This document shows, piece by piece, positions 24,341 through 32,862 of a stretch of 43,981 bases of DNA. How positions within the stretch are numbered: the stretch's first letter is position 1; each line of letters opens with the position of its first letter. The DNA is from Desulforhabdus sp. TSK. Lineage in GTDB: Bacteria > Desulfobacterota > Syntrophobacteria > Syntrophobacterales > Syntrophobacteraceae. Location of the stretch: NCBI RefSeq assembly GCF_022836495.1, contig NZ_BQXM01000039.1, positions 1 to 43,981 on the forward strand. Direction: 5' to 3'. Below the pieces are notes generated by a model. The model searched no databases. It was not told the origin of the DNA and saw nothing but the letters and a program-made list of their open reading frames with translations. A program made the translations under genes and the position numbers.

Positions 24341-27328
24341 ATGAGCTCCGAACTGGAAACCAGAATTGTGGAAACGGGTCTGAGACTCTACGACCTGATG
24401 GAAGGTGAATCCCCGTCCGTGTTCAGAAAAGACTATTGGACGGGAAAAATGATGGAATGGTGCATGAGGGATGAGGCCTTCAAGATCGAGATGTTTCGGT
24501 TTGTGGATGTTTTTCCCTATCTCACCCGCACCGAGTCCATCGCCGGCCATCTTCAGGAGTATTTCTCACGCCCCGACCTGAACCTTCCATCGACCCTCCA
24601 GTGGGGAATGAAATTCGTTTCGCCGTCCTCCCTCACCGCCAAAATGATTGCCAGGAGTGTCGCCGGAAACATTTCATCCATGGCCGGACAGTTCATCGTG
24701 GGCTCCAGCGCTCAGGACGCTCTCAAGAAACTCGAGCGGCTGCGCACCCAGGGGATGGCTTTCACGGTGGATCTCCTGGGCGAGGCCGTCGTATCCGAAG
24801 CGGAAGCCGACACCTATCTGGAGCGCTACCTGGAGCTCTTGGACATCCTGGACGGCGCTCAAAGGGGATGGGCTCCGTTGGGCGGCGAGGCCTCGGGCGG
24901 GGATTGGGGGGGTGCCCCCATGGTCAACCTTTCCGTCAAGGCTTCGGCCATGTATTCACAAATGGACCCCGTCGCTTTCGAGCACTCCATCGATCGGGCC
25001 AAGGATCGGCTCCGGCCGCTGTTTCGCAAGGCCATGCAAACAGGGGCCTTTGTCTACCTTGACATGGAGCACCGGGCCATCAAGAATTTGACCCTGTCCC
25101 TTTACAGGAGCCTCATGGAGGAGGCGGAATTCCGTGACTATCCCCACACGGGGATTGTCATCCAGGCGTACCTGCGCGACAGCGGCGCCGACCTGGACGA
25201 CCTCATCGAGTGGGCCAGGAAGCGGAATGTTTCCTTCACGGTACGCCTCGTGAAGGGGGCCTACTGGGATTCAGAAGTCATTCACGCGCGCCAGAACCAC
25301 TGGCCCATCCCCGTTTTCACGCGTAAACAGGAGACCGACGCCAATTTTGAAAAGCTCGCCCGCACCATTCTCGAGAATCACCCATGGGTGCGCCTGGCCT
25401 GTGCTTCCCACAACATCCGGTCCATCGCCTGCGTCGTGGAGACGGCCAAGGCGCTGGAAACGCCCCCGGACCGGGTGGAATACCAGGTGCTCTACGGCAT
25501 GGGAGAACCCGTGCGCAACGCCCTCAACAAGGCGGGCCTTCCTGTGCGGCTCTACACTCCCGTGGGGGACATGATCCAGGGAATGTCGTACCTGGTTCGC
25601 CGACTTCTGGAAAACACCGCCAACGAATCTTTCCTCCGCCAGAGTTTCGCACAGCACCTGTCGCGTGAGGATCTTCTGCGCAATCCATTGGATATCCTGA
25701 AAGACCTTCCCACGGCTTCGCCCGAGGCATCGGAGTCTCGCGAGGGCCGGCAGCGAGGCCCCTTCCAAAGCGAGCCCCTGCTGGACTGGAGCCAGGCCGA
25801 AACCAGGACGCGCTTCGAAGAAGCTCTGAAAACCCTCCGCGGGCAGTTTCCGTTCAAGGTTCCTCTCGTCGTGGAAGGCAAGCCGGTCTTTACCGAAAAG
25901 CAAATCCGCTCCACCAACCCCAATGCAGCTCATGAAATCGTTGGACTTGTTGCATCCGGCAGTGAAGCAGAAGCTGAAAACGCCGTGCTGGCGGCGAAGC
26001 GTGCCTTCCCCGGTTGGCGGGACACCGCCCCGGAATCCCGCGCCGAATATCTTTTCAAGGCGGCTCAGGTTGCCCGCAGGATGCGCTACGAGCTTGCTGC
26101 CCTCCAGGTTTATGAAGTGGGCAAAGCGCGCGATGAGGCTGACGCCGATGTCTGTGAGGCCATCGACTTTCTGGAATACTACGGGCGGGAGATGCTGCGC
26201 CTGGGCATCCCCCGGCGCATGGGGGATGTACCGGGGGAGATCAGCCAGCTCTTCTATGAGCCTCGTGGGACGGCTGTCGTCATCGCGCCGTGGAATTTCC
26301 CCCTGGCCATTTCCATGGGAATGGTTTCGGCGGCCATCGTGACGGGAAACACGGTCGTATACAAACCGGCCTCTCAGTCGCCGGTGATCGGCTCCATGGT
26401 TTCCAGGATTTTCGAGGAGGCGGGTCTGCCGGCGGGGGTGCTGAACTTCCTGCCCGGTCCGGGCGAGCTCGTGGGCGACAGACTGGTGGCGCATCCCGAG
26501 GTGGCTCTCATCGCCTTCACAGGGAGCAAGGAAGTGGGGCTGCGCATTGTGGAGCATGCTGCACGAAGGGACCCTCGAGCCGGTGCCGTCAAGCAGGTCA
26601 TTACCGAGATGGGTGGGAAAAACGCCATCATCCTGGATTCGGATGCGGACCTGGACGAGGCCGTTGTGCACGTTCTCCATTCGGCCTTTGGCTACCAGGG
26701 GCAGAAGTGCTCGGCATGTTCCCGGCTCATCGTCCTCGAAGAAAATTACGAACGGTTTGTGGATCGGCTCAAAGCGGCGGCGGAAAGCCTCAACCTCGGG
26801 TCGCCCGAAGATCCCCAAAACGTCGTCGGGGCAGTCATTGACGCATCGGCACAGAGGAAAATCATGGAGTATATCGAGATCGGAAAGCGGGAAGGAACCC
26901 TCCTGCTGGAGCGCCCAATCCCCGGGAACGGAGGCCATTTTACGTCTCTGGCCATTTTCACGGGCATTCTCCCTGAACATCGACTGGCCCGGGAGGAAAT
27001 TTTCGGTCCCGTTCTTGCCGTCATGAAAGCCCGGGACTTCGAAGAAGCCCTGACCCTGGCCAACGATAGCTCATATGCCCTGACCGGCGCCGTTTTTTCC
27101 AGGAGCCCCGCGAACATCGCCCGCGCAACACGGGAATTTCGTACAGGCAATCTCTATATCAACAGGGGGTGCACCGGAGCGGTTGTCGGACGCCATCCCT
27201 TCGGCGGCTTCAAACTGTCGGGAATGGGGTCCAAGACGGGAGGACCGGATTATCTGCTTCAATTCATGGTTCCCCGAAACGTTGCGGAAAATACTCTGCG
27301 CCGCGGCTTTGCGCCTCTGGATGTCTGA
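24341..27328 (+). CDS. putA: Bifunctional proline dehydrogenase / delta-1-pyrroline-5-carboxylate dehydrogenase (PutA-like)
   Basis: 995 residues. It oxidises proline to P5C with FAD and then glutamate semialdehyde to glutamate with NAD. The PRODH barrel occupies about 100-450 (FTVDLLGEAVVSE, VNLSVKASAMYSQ, RLVKGAYWDSEVI). The aldehyde dehydrogenase half is about 510-990: PWNFPLAISMG, general base E756 in ITEMGGKN, nucleophile C790 in GYQGQKCSACSR, and FGGFKLSGMGSKTGG near the end. There is no N-terminal DNA-binding RHH domain and the protein is shorter than E. coli PutA, so it is not a self-repressor. AAGGAGG at 24330-24336 sets ATG 24341. Its position head to head with a liv operon suggests amino-acid catabolism. 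Confidence 0.93.
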   Translation: MSSELETRIVETGLRLYDLMEGESPSVFRKDYWTGKMMEWCMRDEAFKIEMFRFVDVFPYLTRTESIAGHLQEYFSRPDLNLPSTLQWGMKFVSPSSLTAKMIARSVAGNISSMAGQFIVGSSAQDALKKLERLRTQGMAFTVDLLGEAVVSEAEADTYLERYLELLDILDGAQRGWAPLGGEASGGDWGGAPMVNLSVKASAMYSQMDPVAFEHSIDRAKDRLRPLFRKAMQTGAFVYLDMEHRAIKNLTLSLYRSLMEEAEFRDYPHTGIVIQAYLRDSGADLDDLIEWARKRNVSFTVRLVKGAYWDSEVIHARQNHWPIPVFTRKQETDANFEKLARTILENHPWVRLACASHNIRSIACVVETAKALETPPDRVEYQVLYGMGEPVRNALNKAGLPVRLYTPVGDMIQGMSYLVRRLLENTANESFLRQSFAQHLSREDLLRNPLDILKDLPTASPEASESREGRQRGPFQSEPLLDWSQAETRTRFEEALKTLRGQFPFKVPLVVEGKPVFTEKQIRSTNPNAAHEIVGLVASGSEAEAENAVLAAKRAFPGWRDTAPESRAEYLFKAAQVARRMRYELAALQVYEVGKARDEADADVCEAIDFLEYYGREMLRLGIPRRMGDVPGEISQLFYEPRGTAVVIAPWNFPLAISMGMVSAAIVTGNTVVYKPASQSPVIGSMVSRIFEEAGLPAGVLNFLPGPGELVGDRLVAHPEVALIAFTGSKEVGLRIVEHAARRDPRAGAVKQVITEMGGKNAIILDSDADLDEAVVHVLHSAFGYQGQKCSACSRLIVLEENYERFVDRLKAAAESLNLGSPEDPQNVVGAVIDASAQRKIMEYIEIGKREGTLLLERPIPGNGGHFTSLAIFTGILPEHRLAREEIFGPVLAVMKARDFEEALTLANDSSYALTGAVFSRSPANIARATREFRTGNLYINRGCTGAVVGRHPFGGFKLSGMGSKTGGPDYLLQFMVPRNVAENTLRRGFAPLDV

Positions 27329-27380
27329 TCTTCGGGGAAATGGGGGAGCGTGAGAGGCAGGGGTTGGGTAAAACGCCCTT

Positions 27381-27415
27381 TCGTCATTCCGGCGAGCTCC
27401 AGGCGGGAATGACGA
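27381..27415. repeat. Dispersed palindromic repeat (GTCATTCCGGCG type)
   Basis: TCGTCATTCC at 27381-27390 pairs perfectly with GGAATGACGA at 27406-27415. The first 15 bases, TCGTCATTCCGGCGA, recur exactly (reverse strand) in the repeat at 32313-32342. This is the style of a widespread proteobacterial REP-like element. Confidence 0.65.
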
Positions 27416-27464
27416 GCGGCGGTTGGGGACGCATTGGTGTGTACCCGGGCGGTGGATGCTTGTA

Positions 27465-27809
27465 TCATGCAAGGCGTTTCAGATGACGATAGTCCCCTTC
27501 CTGGTAGAGGGAATATTTCACTCCCTGAAATTCGAACTGGTCATGATACCCAAAGGGCAGGCCCAGGTCCTGGGCCGTGGAGATGCTCTCCAGCAAAAAG
27601 GAAAGGACCATGGCGTATTCCTCCAGCCCTCCAAGAACGTCGGGGGAATCGATGGTGATCTCCTTCACGCTGAAGAGGTCTTTGAGACCGTCCGTTATGA
27701 ATTGCCCTCTTTCCTTATCATAGACCAGGGACACGGTCTGATGAGGCTTCTTGCTGTTCTGGATCTGAAGCAGCACGCTTTTTTCTGCTTGGGTCTGCAG
27801 TTCCATCAT
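27465..27809 (-). CDS. Small conserved-looking protein of unknown function
   Basis: I do not recognise this protein. From ATG 27809 it has about 114 residues, starting MMELQTQAEKSVLLQIQ; it is mixed alpha/beta in look, with SLVYDKERGQFITDGLKDLF in the middle and a C-terminal PFGYHDQFEFQGVKYSLYQEG that resembles beta strands. No signal peptide or membrane segment. AAGGGAAGG before ATG 27809 favours that start; an ATG at 27869 would add 20 polar residues. It stands alone between putA and the helicase gene, both on the other strand. Confidence 0.55.
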   Translation of the reverse strand: MMELQTQAEKSVLLQIQNSKKPHQTVSLVYDKERGQFITDGLKDLFSVKEITIDSPDVLGGLEEYAMVLSFLLESISTAQDLGLPFGYHDQFEFQGVKYSLYQEGDYRHLKRLA

Positions 27810-28138
27810 GATCGCACACCTTCCCTTTTCGACATCGTTGTGTAGTGAATCGTCACCTTCTGCATTCATTTGCTGTAGTCAAAAAAATAATATCAGAGAG
27901 ACCTTCCTGCATCAACCGGGTTAAGACTCGGGCAAGCAATAAAAAAAGCGACGGTCGTTTCCCATGAAATGACGAAAACGGGATCAAACAGGTGCGCCTC
28001 GGGGAGAATGAGGCGTCAATCCGCGACGACACGTTGGAATACCGTGCCATACAGACCTTGTAAGCCCTGCCTCCATGGAATATTGTTCCGCCGCCGGAAG
28101 ATTTTTTTCAACAGCATGATGAATCAGGAGCAAAGTTC
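27810..28138. other. Intergenic region before the helicase
   Basis: I see no supported gene. A weak + promoter may be present (TTGTAA near 28058, 17 bases, TATTGT near 28081). The short open frames here lack ribosome sites. Confidence 0.35.
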
Positions 28139-30016
28139 ATGGCCTTGGAGCACCTTTCACCACCCCAACAGGCGGCCGTCTGTTATGTTGCCAGCCCCAC
28201 CATTGTCACCGCGGGAGCAGGCAGTGGAAAAACCCGTACCCTCACCCATAAGATCGCTCACCTGGTGAATGACCTGGGATATCACCCCGAAAGAATCCTG
28301 GCCATCACATTCACCAACAAGGCGGCGGCTGAGATGAAAAGCAGGCTGCAGCGAGCCACTCAACGGCCCGCCGGCGATTTTCCCTGGGTCAGGACCTTTC
28401 ACAGCGCTTGTTTTAGAATCCTCAAAGTCCACTGCGAGCTCCTGGGGTACCAGAAGCCCCTCCTGATCCACGACGATTCCCAGCAGAAAAGTCACCTCAA
28501 GAAAGTCCTCGCCGACTTGAACCTGGACAAGAAATTTCTCTACGGAGCGGGGAGCATGATTTCCCATGCCAAGAATTCGGGAGATCCGCAGAAATTTCTC
28601 AATATCCACGGAAAGCTGCCGCGCAAGCTGGAAATCTACCGCAAGTACAATGAACTGCTGGAACAGAACAATTCCGTGGACTTCGACGACATCCTCCTCC
28701 TCACGCGGGACCTCATGCAGAAATTTCCCGACATTCGAAAACAGTACCAGGAGTCCTTCGACTATATTCTCATCGACGAGTTCCAGGATTCCAACGACAT
28801 TCAGAACCAGATCATCGATATGCTCCTGAGGGACGGCAATCTCACCGTCGTGGGAGACGACTACCAGAGCATTTACAAGTTCAGGGGCGCCGACCCGTTC
28901 CATTTCATCAATTTTCCCCAGAAGTACAATAATGCCCGCGTCTTCAAGCTGGAGGAAAATTACCGTTCCACGGCCGAGATCGTCGCGGCATCCGATGCGC
29001 TGATCGCCCACAACGCTCAGCGCATGGAAAAGACCTGCTTCAGCAGGCGCCAGGGAGACCCCGTGCACATCAAGATTCTCCCTACCGAAGAAGCCGAAGC
29101 CCTCTGGGTGGCAAGAACGTGCTGGGAATATGCGAGCTACAAGAAAATCCCCCTGGAAGAGATCGCCATTCTCTATCGGACAAAATTCACCTCCCTCCCC
29201 TTTGAACGGGCGCTGCGCTCCCAACGGCTCCCTTATACCATGGTGGGGGCCCAGGGGTTTTTCCAGCGCAGGGAGGTACAAGACCTGAATGCCTACCTCA
29301 TTTGCGCCGTCAATCCACGGGACGACGTCTCCTTCGAGCGCATCATCAATGTTCCCAAACGGGGCATCGGGCCGGGAGCCCTCAAAAAGATCTTCGCGGC
29401 CAGGGAGCGGGATATGTCGCTCCAGGATGCGTGCCGCAAGGCGGTGCGTGAGAACCTTTTGCCCAAGAAGGCTGTGGCGGAGCTGGGCAGGCTGCTGTCA
29501 TTTGTCGAAGCCATCGCCCGGGAGCGGCCCGACACGGCCTTGAGAAAAGTCGTCATGGAAATGGATTACGGCGAATATATTCAGTCCATTGCGGAAAACG
29601 AGGAGGATGTGGTGAGCCGCATGGAGAACATCAAGCAGATGATCTACGATGCGTCTCAAAAGGGCAGCATTGCGGACTACCTGGAAGATGCCGCCCTCAT
29701 CCGGGACGATCAGGATGCAGCGGACAAGAAGCACGGCATCCGCCTTTCCACCATCCATGCGGCCAAGGGGCTGGAATTCAAGGTGGTATTTGTCGTGGCC
29801 CTCGAAGAGAACATCCTGCCTCACGGGCGATCCTTCGATCTAAAGGACGAGGCAAAGCACGACGAAGGCATCGAGGAAGAGCGGCGCCTCATGTATGTGG
29901 CCATGACCCGTGCTTCGGACCTTCTCTATCTGACGGCCGCCCTGACGCGCAGGGGGGAGCCAGCCGTTGAAAGCCGTTTTCTTGACGAAATCCCCGAGGA
30001 GTATCTCGCGCGGTGA
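28139..30016 (+). CDS. UvrD/Rep-type superfamily 1 DNA helicase
   Basis: 625-residue 3'-5' helicase. Motif I AGAGSGKT is at residues 25-32, motif Ia AITFTNKAAAEMKSRL, motif II LIDEFQDSN, motif III VVGDDYQSIYKFRGA, motif IV LEENYRSTAEIV, motif V LSTIHAAKGLEFKVVFV, motif VI EEERRLMYVAMTRA. Somewhat shorter than E. coli UvrD (720) and close to Rep; it lacks the long C-terminal RNA-polymerase-binding tail of PcrA. AGGAG lies nine bases before ATG. Role in repair or replication restart; which of UvrD, Rep or PcrA cannot be fixed from sequence alone. No clear operon partners. Confidence 0.92.
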   Translation: MALEHLSPPQQAAVCYVASPTIVTAGAGSGKTRTLTHKIAHLVNDLGYHPERILAITFTNKAAAEMKSRLQRATQRPAGDFPWVRTFHSACFRILKVHCELLGYQKPLLIHDDSQQKSHLKKVLADLNLDKKFLYGAGSMISHAKNSGDPQKFLNIHGKLPRKLEIYRKYNELLEQNNSVDFDDILLLTRDLMQKFPDIRKQYQESFDYILIDEFQDSNDIQNQIIDMLLRDGNLTVVGDDYQSIYKFRGADPFHFINFPQKYNNARVFKLEENYRSTAEIVAASDALIAHNAQRMEKTCFSRRQGDPVHIKILPTEEAEALWVARTCWEYASYKKIPLEEIAILYRTKFTSLPFERALRSQRLPYTMVGAQGFFQRREVQDLNAYLICAVNPRDDVSFERIINVPKRGIGPGALKKIFAARERDMSLQDACRKAVRENLLPKKAVAELGRLLSFVEAIARERPDTALRKVVMEMDYGEYIQSIAENEEDVVSRMENIKQMIYDASQKGSIADYLEDAALIRDDQDAADKKHGIRLSTIHAAKGLEFKVVFVVALEENILPHGRSFDLKDEAKHDEGIEEERRLMYVAMTRASDLLYLTAALTRRGEPAVESRFLDEIPEEYLAR

Positions 30017-30061
30017 GCCTGTTTTCTCCTGCTCATGACGGCAAGACGTGTATTTTTATTT

Positions 30062-30090
30062 TTGACATTTCATAGAATACTCCGTAGGAT
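30062..30090 (+). promoter_or_regulatory. Sigma-70 promoter of nrfHA
   Basis: Perfect TTGACA at 30062-30067, 17-base spacer, TAGGAT at 30085-30090. Leader to nrfH about 75 bases. No FNR-type or NarP-type box is evident nearby. Confidence 0.6.
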
Positions 30091-30174
30091 GTCAGCACTC
30101 AGAATTAGTACCACTAATAGGCTCCATCCTCAAAACGCCCTTCGGCAAAAACGTTCCTGATGAGGTTCCAACTC

Positions 30175-30636
30175 ATGGCTGCATGGAAAAACAACAGATG
30201 GAAGATCCTGGCGGGGATATTCGTGCTGGCTGTCGCGGGAGGGCTGTTCGTGAGCTTTGGTCCTCCTCAGTTACTGGCCAAAACGGAGACTCCGCTCTTC
30301 TGCTCCTCGTGCCATGTCATGCAGTCCCAGTATGAGGCATGGATTCATGTGGGGGCACACCGCACCATCAAATGCGTCGACTGCCATCTCCCTCATAAAA
30401 ACATGGGCGTGTATTATGTTTGGAAATCCATCGACGGCATGAAGGACATGATCGTTTTTTATTCGGGGCAGGCGCCGGAAATCATCGAGATCTCCAACCG
30501 TCAACAACGGGTCGTGCAGTCCAACTGCATCCGCTGCCACGAAGCCCGTGTCGAGATGATTGACCAGGAGCGCAATTGCTGGGAATGCCATCGCTGGCTG
30601 CAGCACAACCTGGCCGGCGTCCGCATCACGAATTAG
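30175..30636 (+). CDS. nrfH: Cytochrome c nitrite reductase small subunit NrfH
   Basis: 153-residue membrane-anchored tetrahaem cytochrome of the NapC/NirT family. It takes electrons from menaquinol and passes them to NrfA. One N-terminal membrane helix (about residues 9-29) is followed by four CX2CH haem sites: CSSCH (43-47), CVDCH, CIRCH and CWECH. The first is CSSCHVM, with M49 placed as in NrfH proteins where this methionine is the axial ligand of haem 1. ATG 30175 is preferred because GAGG lies nine bases upstream; ATG 30160 would add five residues. nrfA follows after 48 bases. Confidence 0.93.
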   Translation: MAAWKNNRWKILAGIFVLAVAGGLFVSFGPPQLLAKTETPLFCSSCHVMQSQYEAWIHVGAHRTIKCVDCHLPHKNMGVYYVWKSIDGMKDMIVFYSGQAPEIIEISNRQQRVVQSNCIRCHEARVEMIDQERNCWECHRWLQHNLAGVRITN

Positions 30637-30684
30637 GTCACAGTGTTCTAATCCATTACATACGTAGACAAAGAGGAGTTGGAG

Positions 30685-32148
30685 ATGTTGTGGGGAAAAA
30701 GCATGCTGGCTGTTTGCCTGGGGGTAGCCCTGGTGATGGGACTTGGAGGCTGTGAGAAACCCAAGCCGGTGGCGGTGCAGCCTGTCACGATCCCGGATGG
30801 TGAGATCAACCCGGTGATCTGGGGAAAAGCCTATCCCGAAGAGTACGAGTCGTGGAAGAAGACGGAAGAGCCCGTGAGTGCTGACAGGAGCAGATACAAG
30901 AGGGGCATGGTCGGCAGCGGTCGGGTTACGGTGGACAAGCTGTCCCAGTTCCCTTATATGGCGCTTTTGTTCAACGGCTGGGGCTTCGGCGTGGAGTATA
31001 ACGAACCCAGGGGCCATGCATACATGATTCGGGACCAACTGGAAATCGACGCCTCCCGCCTCAAATCCGGCGGCGTCTGCCTGAGCTGCAAAACGCCCTA
31101 CGCGCCTTCCCTTCATAAGGAGTTGGGTACAGACTATTTCCGAAAGCCTTTCAAGGAAGTCCTCGACAAGATTCCTGAGCCCAATCGAACCCTTGGGGTG
31201 GCCTGCATCGACTGCCACGACAACAAGGATTTGAGCCTCAGGATTTCGCGCGGATTCACCCTGCTGGAAGCCTTCAAAGTCATCGGCACCGACCCGGCTA
31301 CCCTGACACGACAGCAGATGCGTTCCGCCGTCTGCGGACAATGCCACGTCACCTATGCCATTCCAAAGGATGCCGAAGGCAAGTCCGTCGGCCTTTACTT
31401 CCCCTGGCAGAAGAGCAAATGGGGAGCCATCACCATCGAAAACATCATTCAGCAGCTTCGGACCGACCAGACGGTCAAGGAATGGAAGCAGAACGTCACC
31501 GGGTTCAAGCTGGCCTTTATCCGCCACCCGGAATTCGAGTTCTGGACCAACAACAGTGTGCATTACAAGGCCGGCGCTTCCTGTGCGGATTGCCACATGC
31601 CTTACAGTGTTGTCGGGGTCAAGAAGATTTCCGATCACCGTGTCATGAGTCCTGTTCAGGCAGACATGAAGGCCTGTAAGCAATGTCATGCCGAAAGCTC
31701 CGACTGGTTGAAGGAGCGTGTCTTCTCCATCCAGGATCGGACAGTTTCCCTCATGAACCGCGCGGGCTATGCCACGGCCACCACCGCCAAGCTGTTTGAA
31801 ATCGTCCATAAGGCCAAAGAATCCGGGAAGCAGATCGACGAAGAGCTCTACGCCAAGGCGAAAGACTTTTATGAAGAAGCCTTCTACCGTCAGCTGTTCA
31901 TGGGGGCGGAAAATTCCGTCGGCTTCCACAATCCGCCGGAAGGTCTGCGTATTCTCGGCGATTCCATCGCTTTCGCCACCAAGGCCGAAGGCTACCTGCG
32001 GCAGCTCCTGGCCAAAGTGGATGTTGATGTCCCCATCAAAGTGGACTTGGAGCTCAAGAAGTACCTGGACGATCGGGGTGAGAAAAAGCTGAAGTTCGAT
32101 CCGTCGCTGGAGTTCAAGGATCCCATGGGAATTCAAGAGAAATTCTAG
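30685..32148 (+). CDS. nrfA: Cytochrome c nitrite reductase catalytic subunit NrfA (ammonia-forming)
   Basis: 487 residues. Reduces nitrite to ammonia with six electrons in the periplasm. The diagnostic active-site haem is CLSCK (C132-K136), where lysine replaces histidine; four ordinary sites follow: CIDCH, CGQCH, CADCH and CKQCH. The C-terminal ENSVGFHNPPE carries a conserved distal haem histidine. The N-terminus is a lipoprotein signal with lipobox LGGC (cleavage before C about 25), as in NrfA of several deltaproteobacteria, giving a membrane-tethered NrfHA complex. AAGAGGAG at 30671-30678 sets ATG 30685. No CcmI/NrfEFG assembly genes are in the window. Confidence 0.95.
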   Translation: MLWGKSMLAVCLGVALVMGLGGCEKPKPVAVQPVTIPDGEINPVIWGKAYPEEYESWKKTEEPVSADRSRYKRGMVGSGRVTVDKLSQFPYMALLFNGWGFGVEYNEPRGHAYMIRDQLEIDASRLKSGGVCLSCKTPYAPSLHKELGTDYFRKPFKEVLDKIPEPNRTLGVACIDCHDNKDLSLRISRGFTLLEAFKVIGTDPATLTRQQMRSAVCGQCHVTYAIPKDAEGKSVGLYFPWQKSKWGAITIENIIQQLRTDQTVKEWKQNVTGFKLAFIRHPEFEFWTNNSVHYKAGASCADCHMPYSVVGVKKISDHRVMSPVQADMKACKQCHAESSDWLKERVFSIQDRTVSLMNRAGYATATTAKLFEIVHKAKESGKQIDEELYAKAKDFYEEAFYRQLFMGAENSVGFHNPPEGLRILGDSIAFATKAEGYLRQLLAKVDVDVPIKVDLELKKYLDDRGEKKLKFDPSLEFKDPMGIQEKF

Positions 32149-32197
32149 GAGAAACCTTGTCATCCCGCCCCGGGCGGAGCAGCAGGGCATAAGGAAC

Positions 32198-32235
32198 AAA
32201 AAAGCCCTCCGGTCTGGAACCGGAGGGCTTTTTTT
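32198..32235. terminator. Bidirectional intrinsic terminator after nrfA
   Basis: Ten-bp stem GCCCTCCGGT (32204-32213) with ACCGGAGGGC (32219-32228), CTGGA loop, preceded by six A and followed by seven T (32229-32235). It works on + for nrfHA and could stop minus transcripts from the stress-protein operon. Confidence 0.93.
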
Positions 32236-32312
32236 ATGGGAGGCTCTTGCCGTCAACGTTGTTGGCTTAACGTCACCCAGGTGAAAACCGGGGTCCAGTA
32301 AGTTTTTATTTT

Positions 32313-32342
32313 CCTGGATTACGGCTTTCGCCGGAATGACGA
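32313..32342. repeat. Second copy of the GTCATTCCGGCG-type repeat
   Basis: CCTGGATTACGGCTTTCGCC then GGAATGACGA. On the minus strand it starts TCGTCATTCCGGCGA, identical for 15 bases to the repeat at 27381. A smaller palindrome (CGGC-GAAA-type centre) is inside. Lies between nrfA and the convergent stress-protein gene. Confidence 0.7.
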
Positions 32343-32380
32343 AAAATGGTTGAGTCAACAACCCTGGTACTCGCCTTATC

Positions 32381-32800
32381 CTATTTCACCAGCATCACCG
32401 GGCAGCGAGATAAAATCCCCACCTTGTAACTGATGGTCCCCCAGCCCTGCAGGGTGTTGTCCACGTCCACCTTGTGCGAGCTCAGAATGATCAGATCAAT
32501 GGCCTGGTCGCTGGCGAAATTGATGATCTCCCGCACTCTCCTTCCGTAAGTGATCTGCATGGCGATGGTGGATGCGCTCTGAGGGTAGCGGCCGACCATC
32601 TGCTCCATTTTTCTCCCTGCGCGGCGTCCCAGTTTTTCGTAAAATTCCTTGAAGTCGTCGGATTCCGTATCTTGAATGACTTCTATGACGTGAAGAAGCG
32701 TCACCTGGGCCGATTCACCGCAAGCAAGCTTGATGGCAATCTCCAGGGCATGCAGGCTCCTCTCCGTCAGATCTGTCGGGACGAGAATATGTTTGAACAT
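32381..32800 (-). CDS. Universal stress protein, UspA family
   Basis: 139 residues, Rossmann-like UspA domain: FKHILVPTDLTERSLHALE at the start, VTLLHVIEV strand, LIILSSHK and CPVMLVK at the end. The ATP-binding motif GX2GX9G(S/T) is absent (the region reads SSHKVDVDNTLQGWGTIS), so it is probably a non-ATP-binding UspA-type protein. GGAGG lies eight bases before ATG 32800; the open frame further upstream is not needed. Last gene of the minus-strand run from 36878, 62 bases after the threonine ammonia-lyase gene. Confidence 0.88.
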   Translation of the reverse strand: MFKHILVPTDLTERSLHALEIAIKLACGESAQVTLLHVIEVIQDTESDDFKEFYEKLGRRAGRKMEQMVGRYPQSASTIAMQITYGRRVREIINFASDQAIDLIILSSHKVDVDNTLQGWGTISYKVGILSRCPVMLVK

Positions 32801-32862
32801 TTCAAAACCTCCGCTCCAACTTTTCGCACAATCCATGGGATCAGGCTGATTTTAAATTTTTC

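Noticed and set aside
30271-32361. Very long minus-strand open frame opposite nrfHA
   Set aside because: Shadow of the haem-rich coding strand; no family resemblance.
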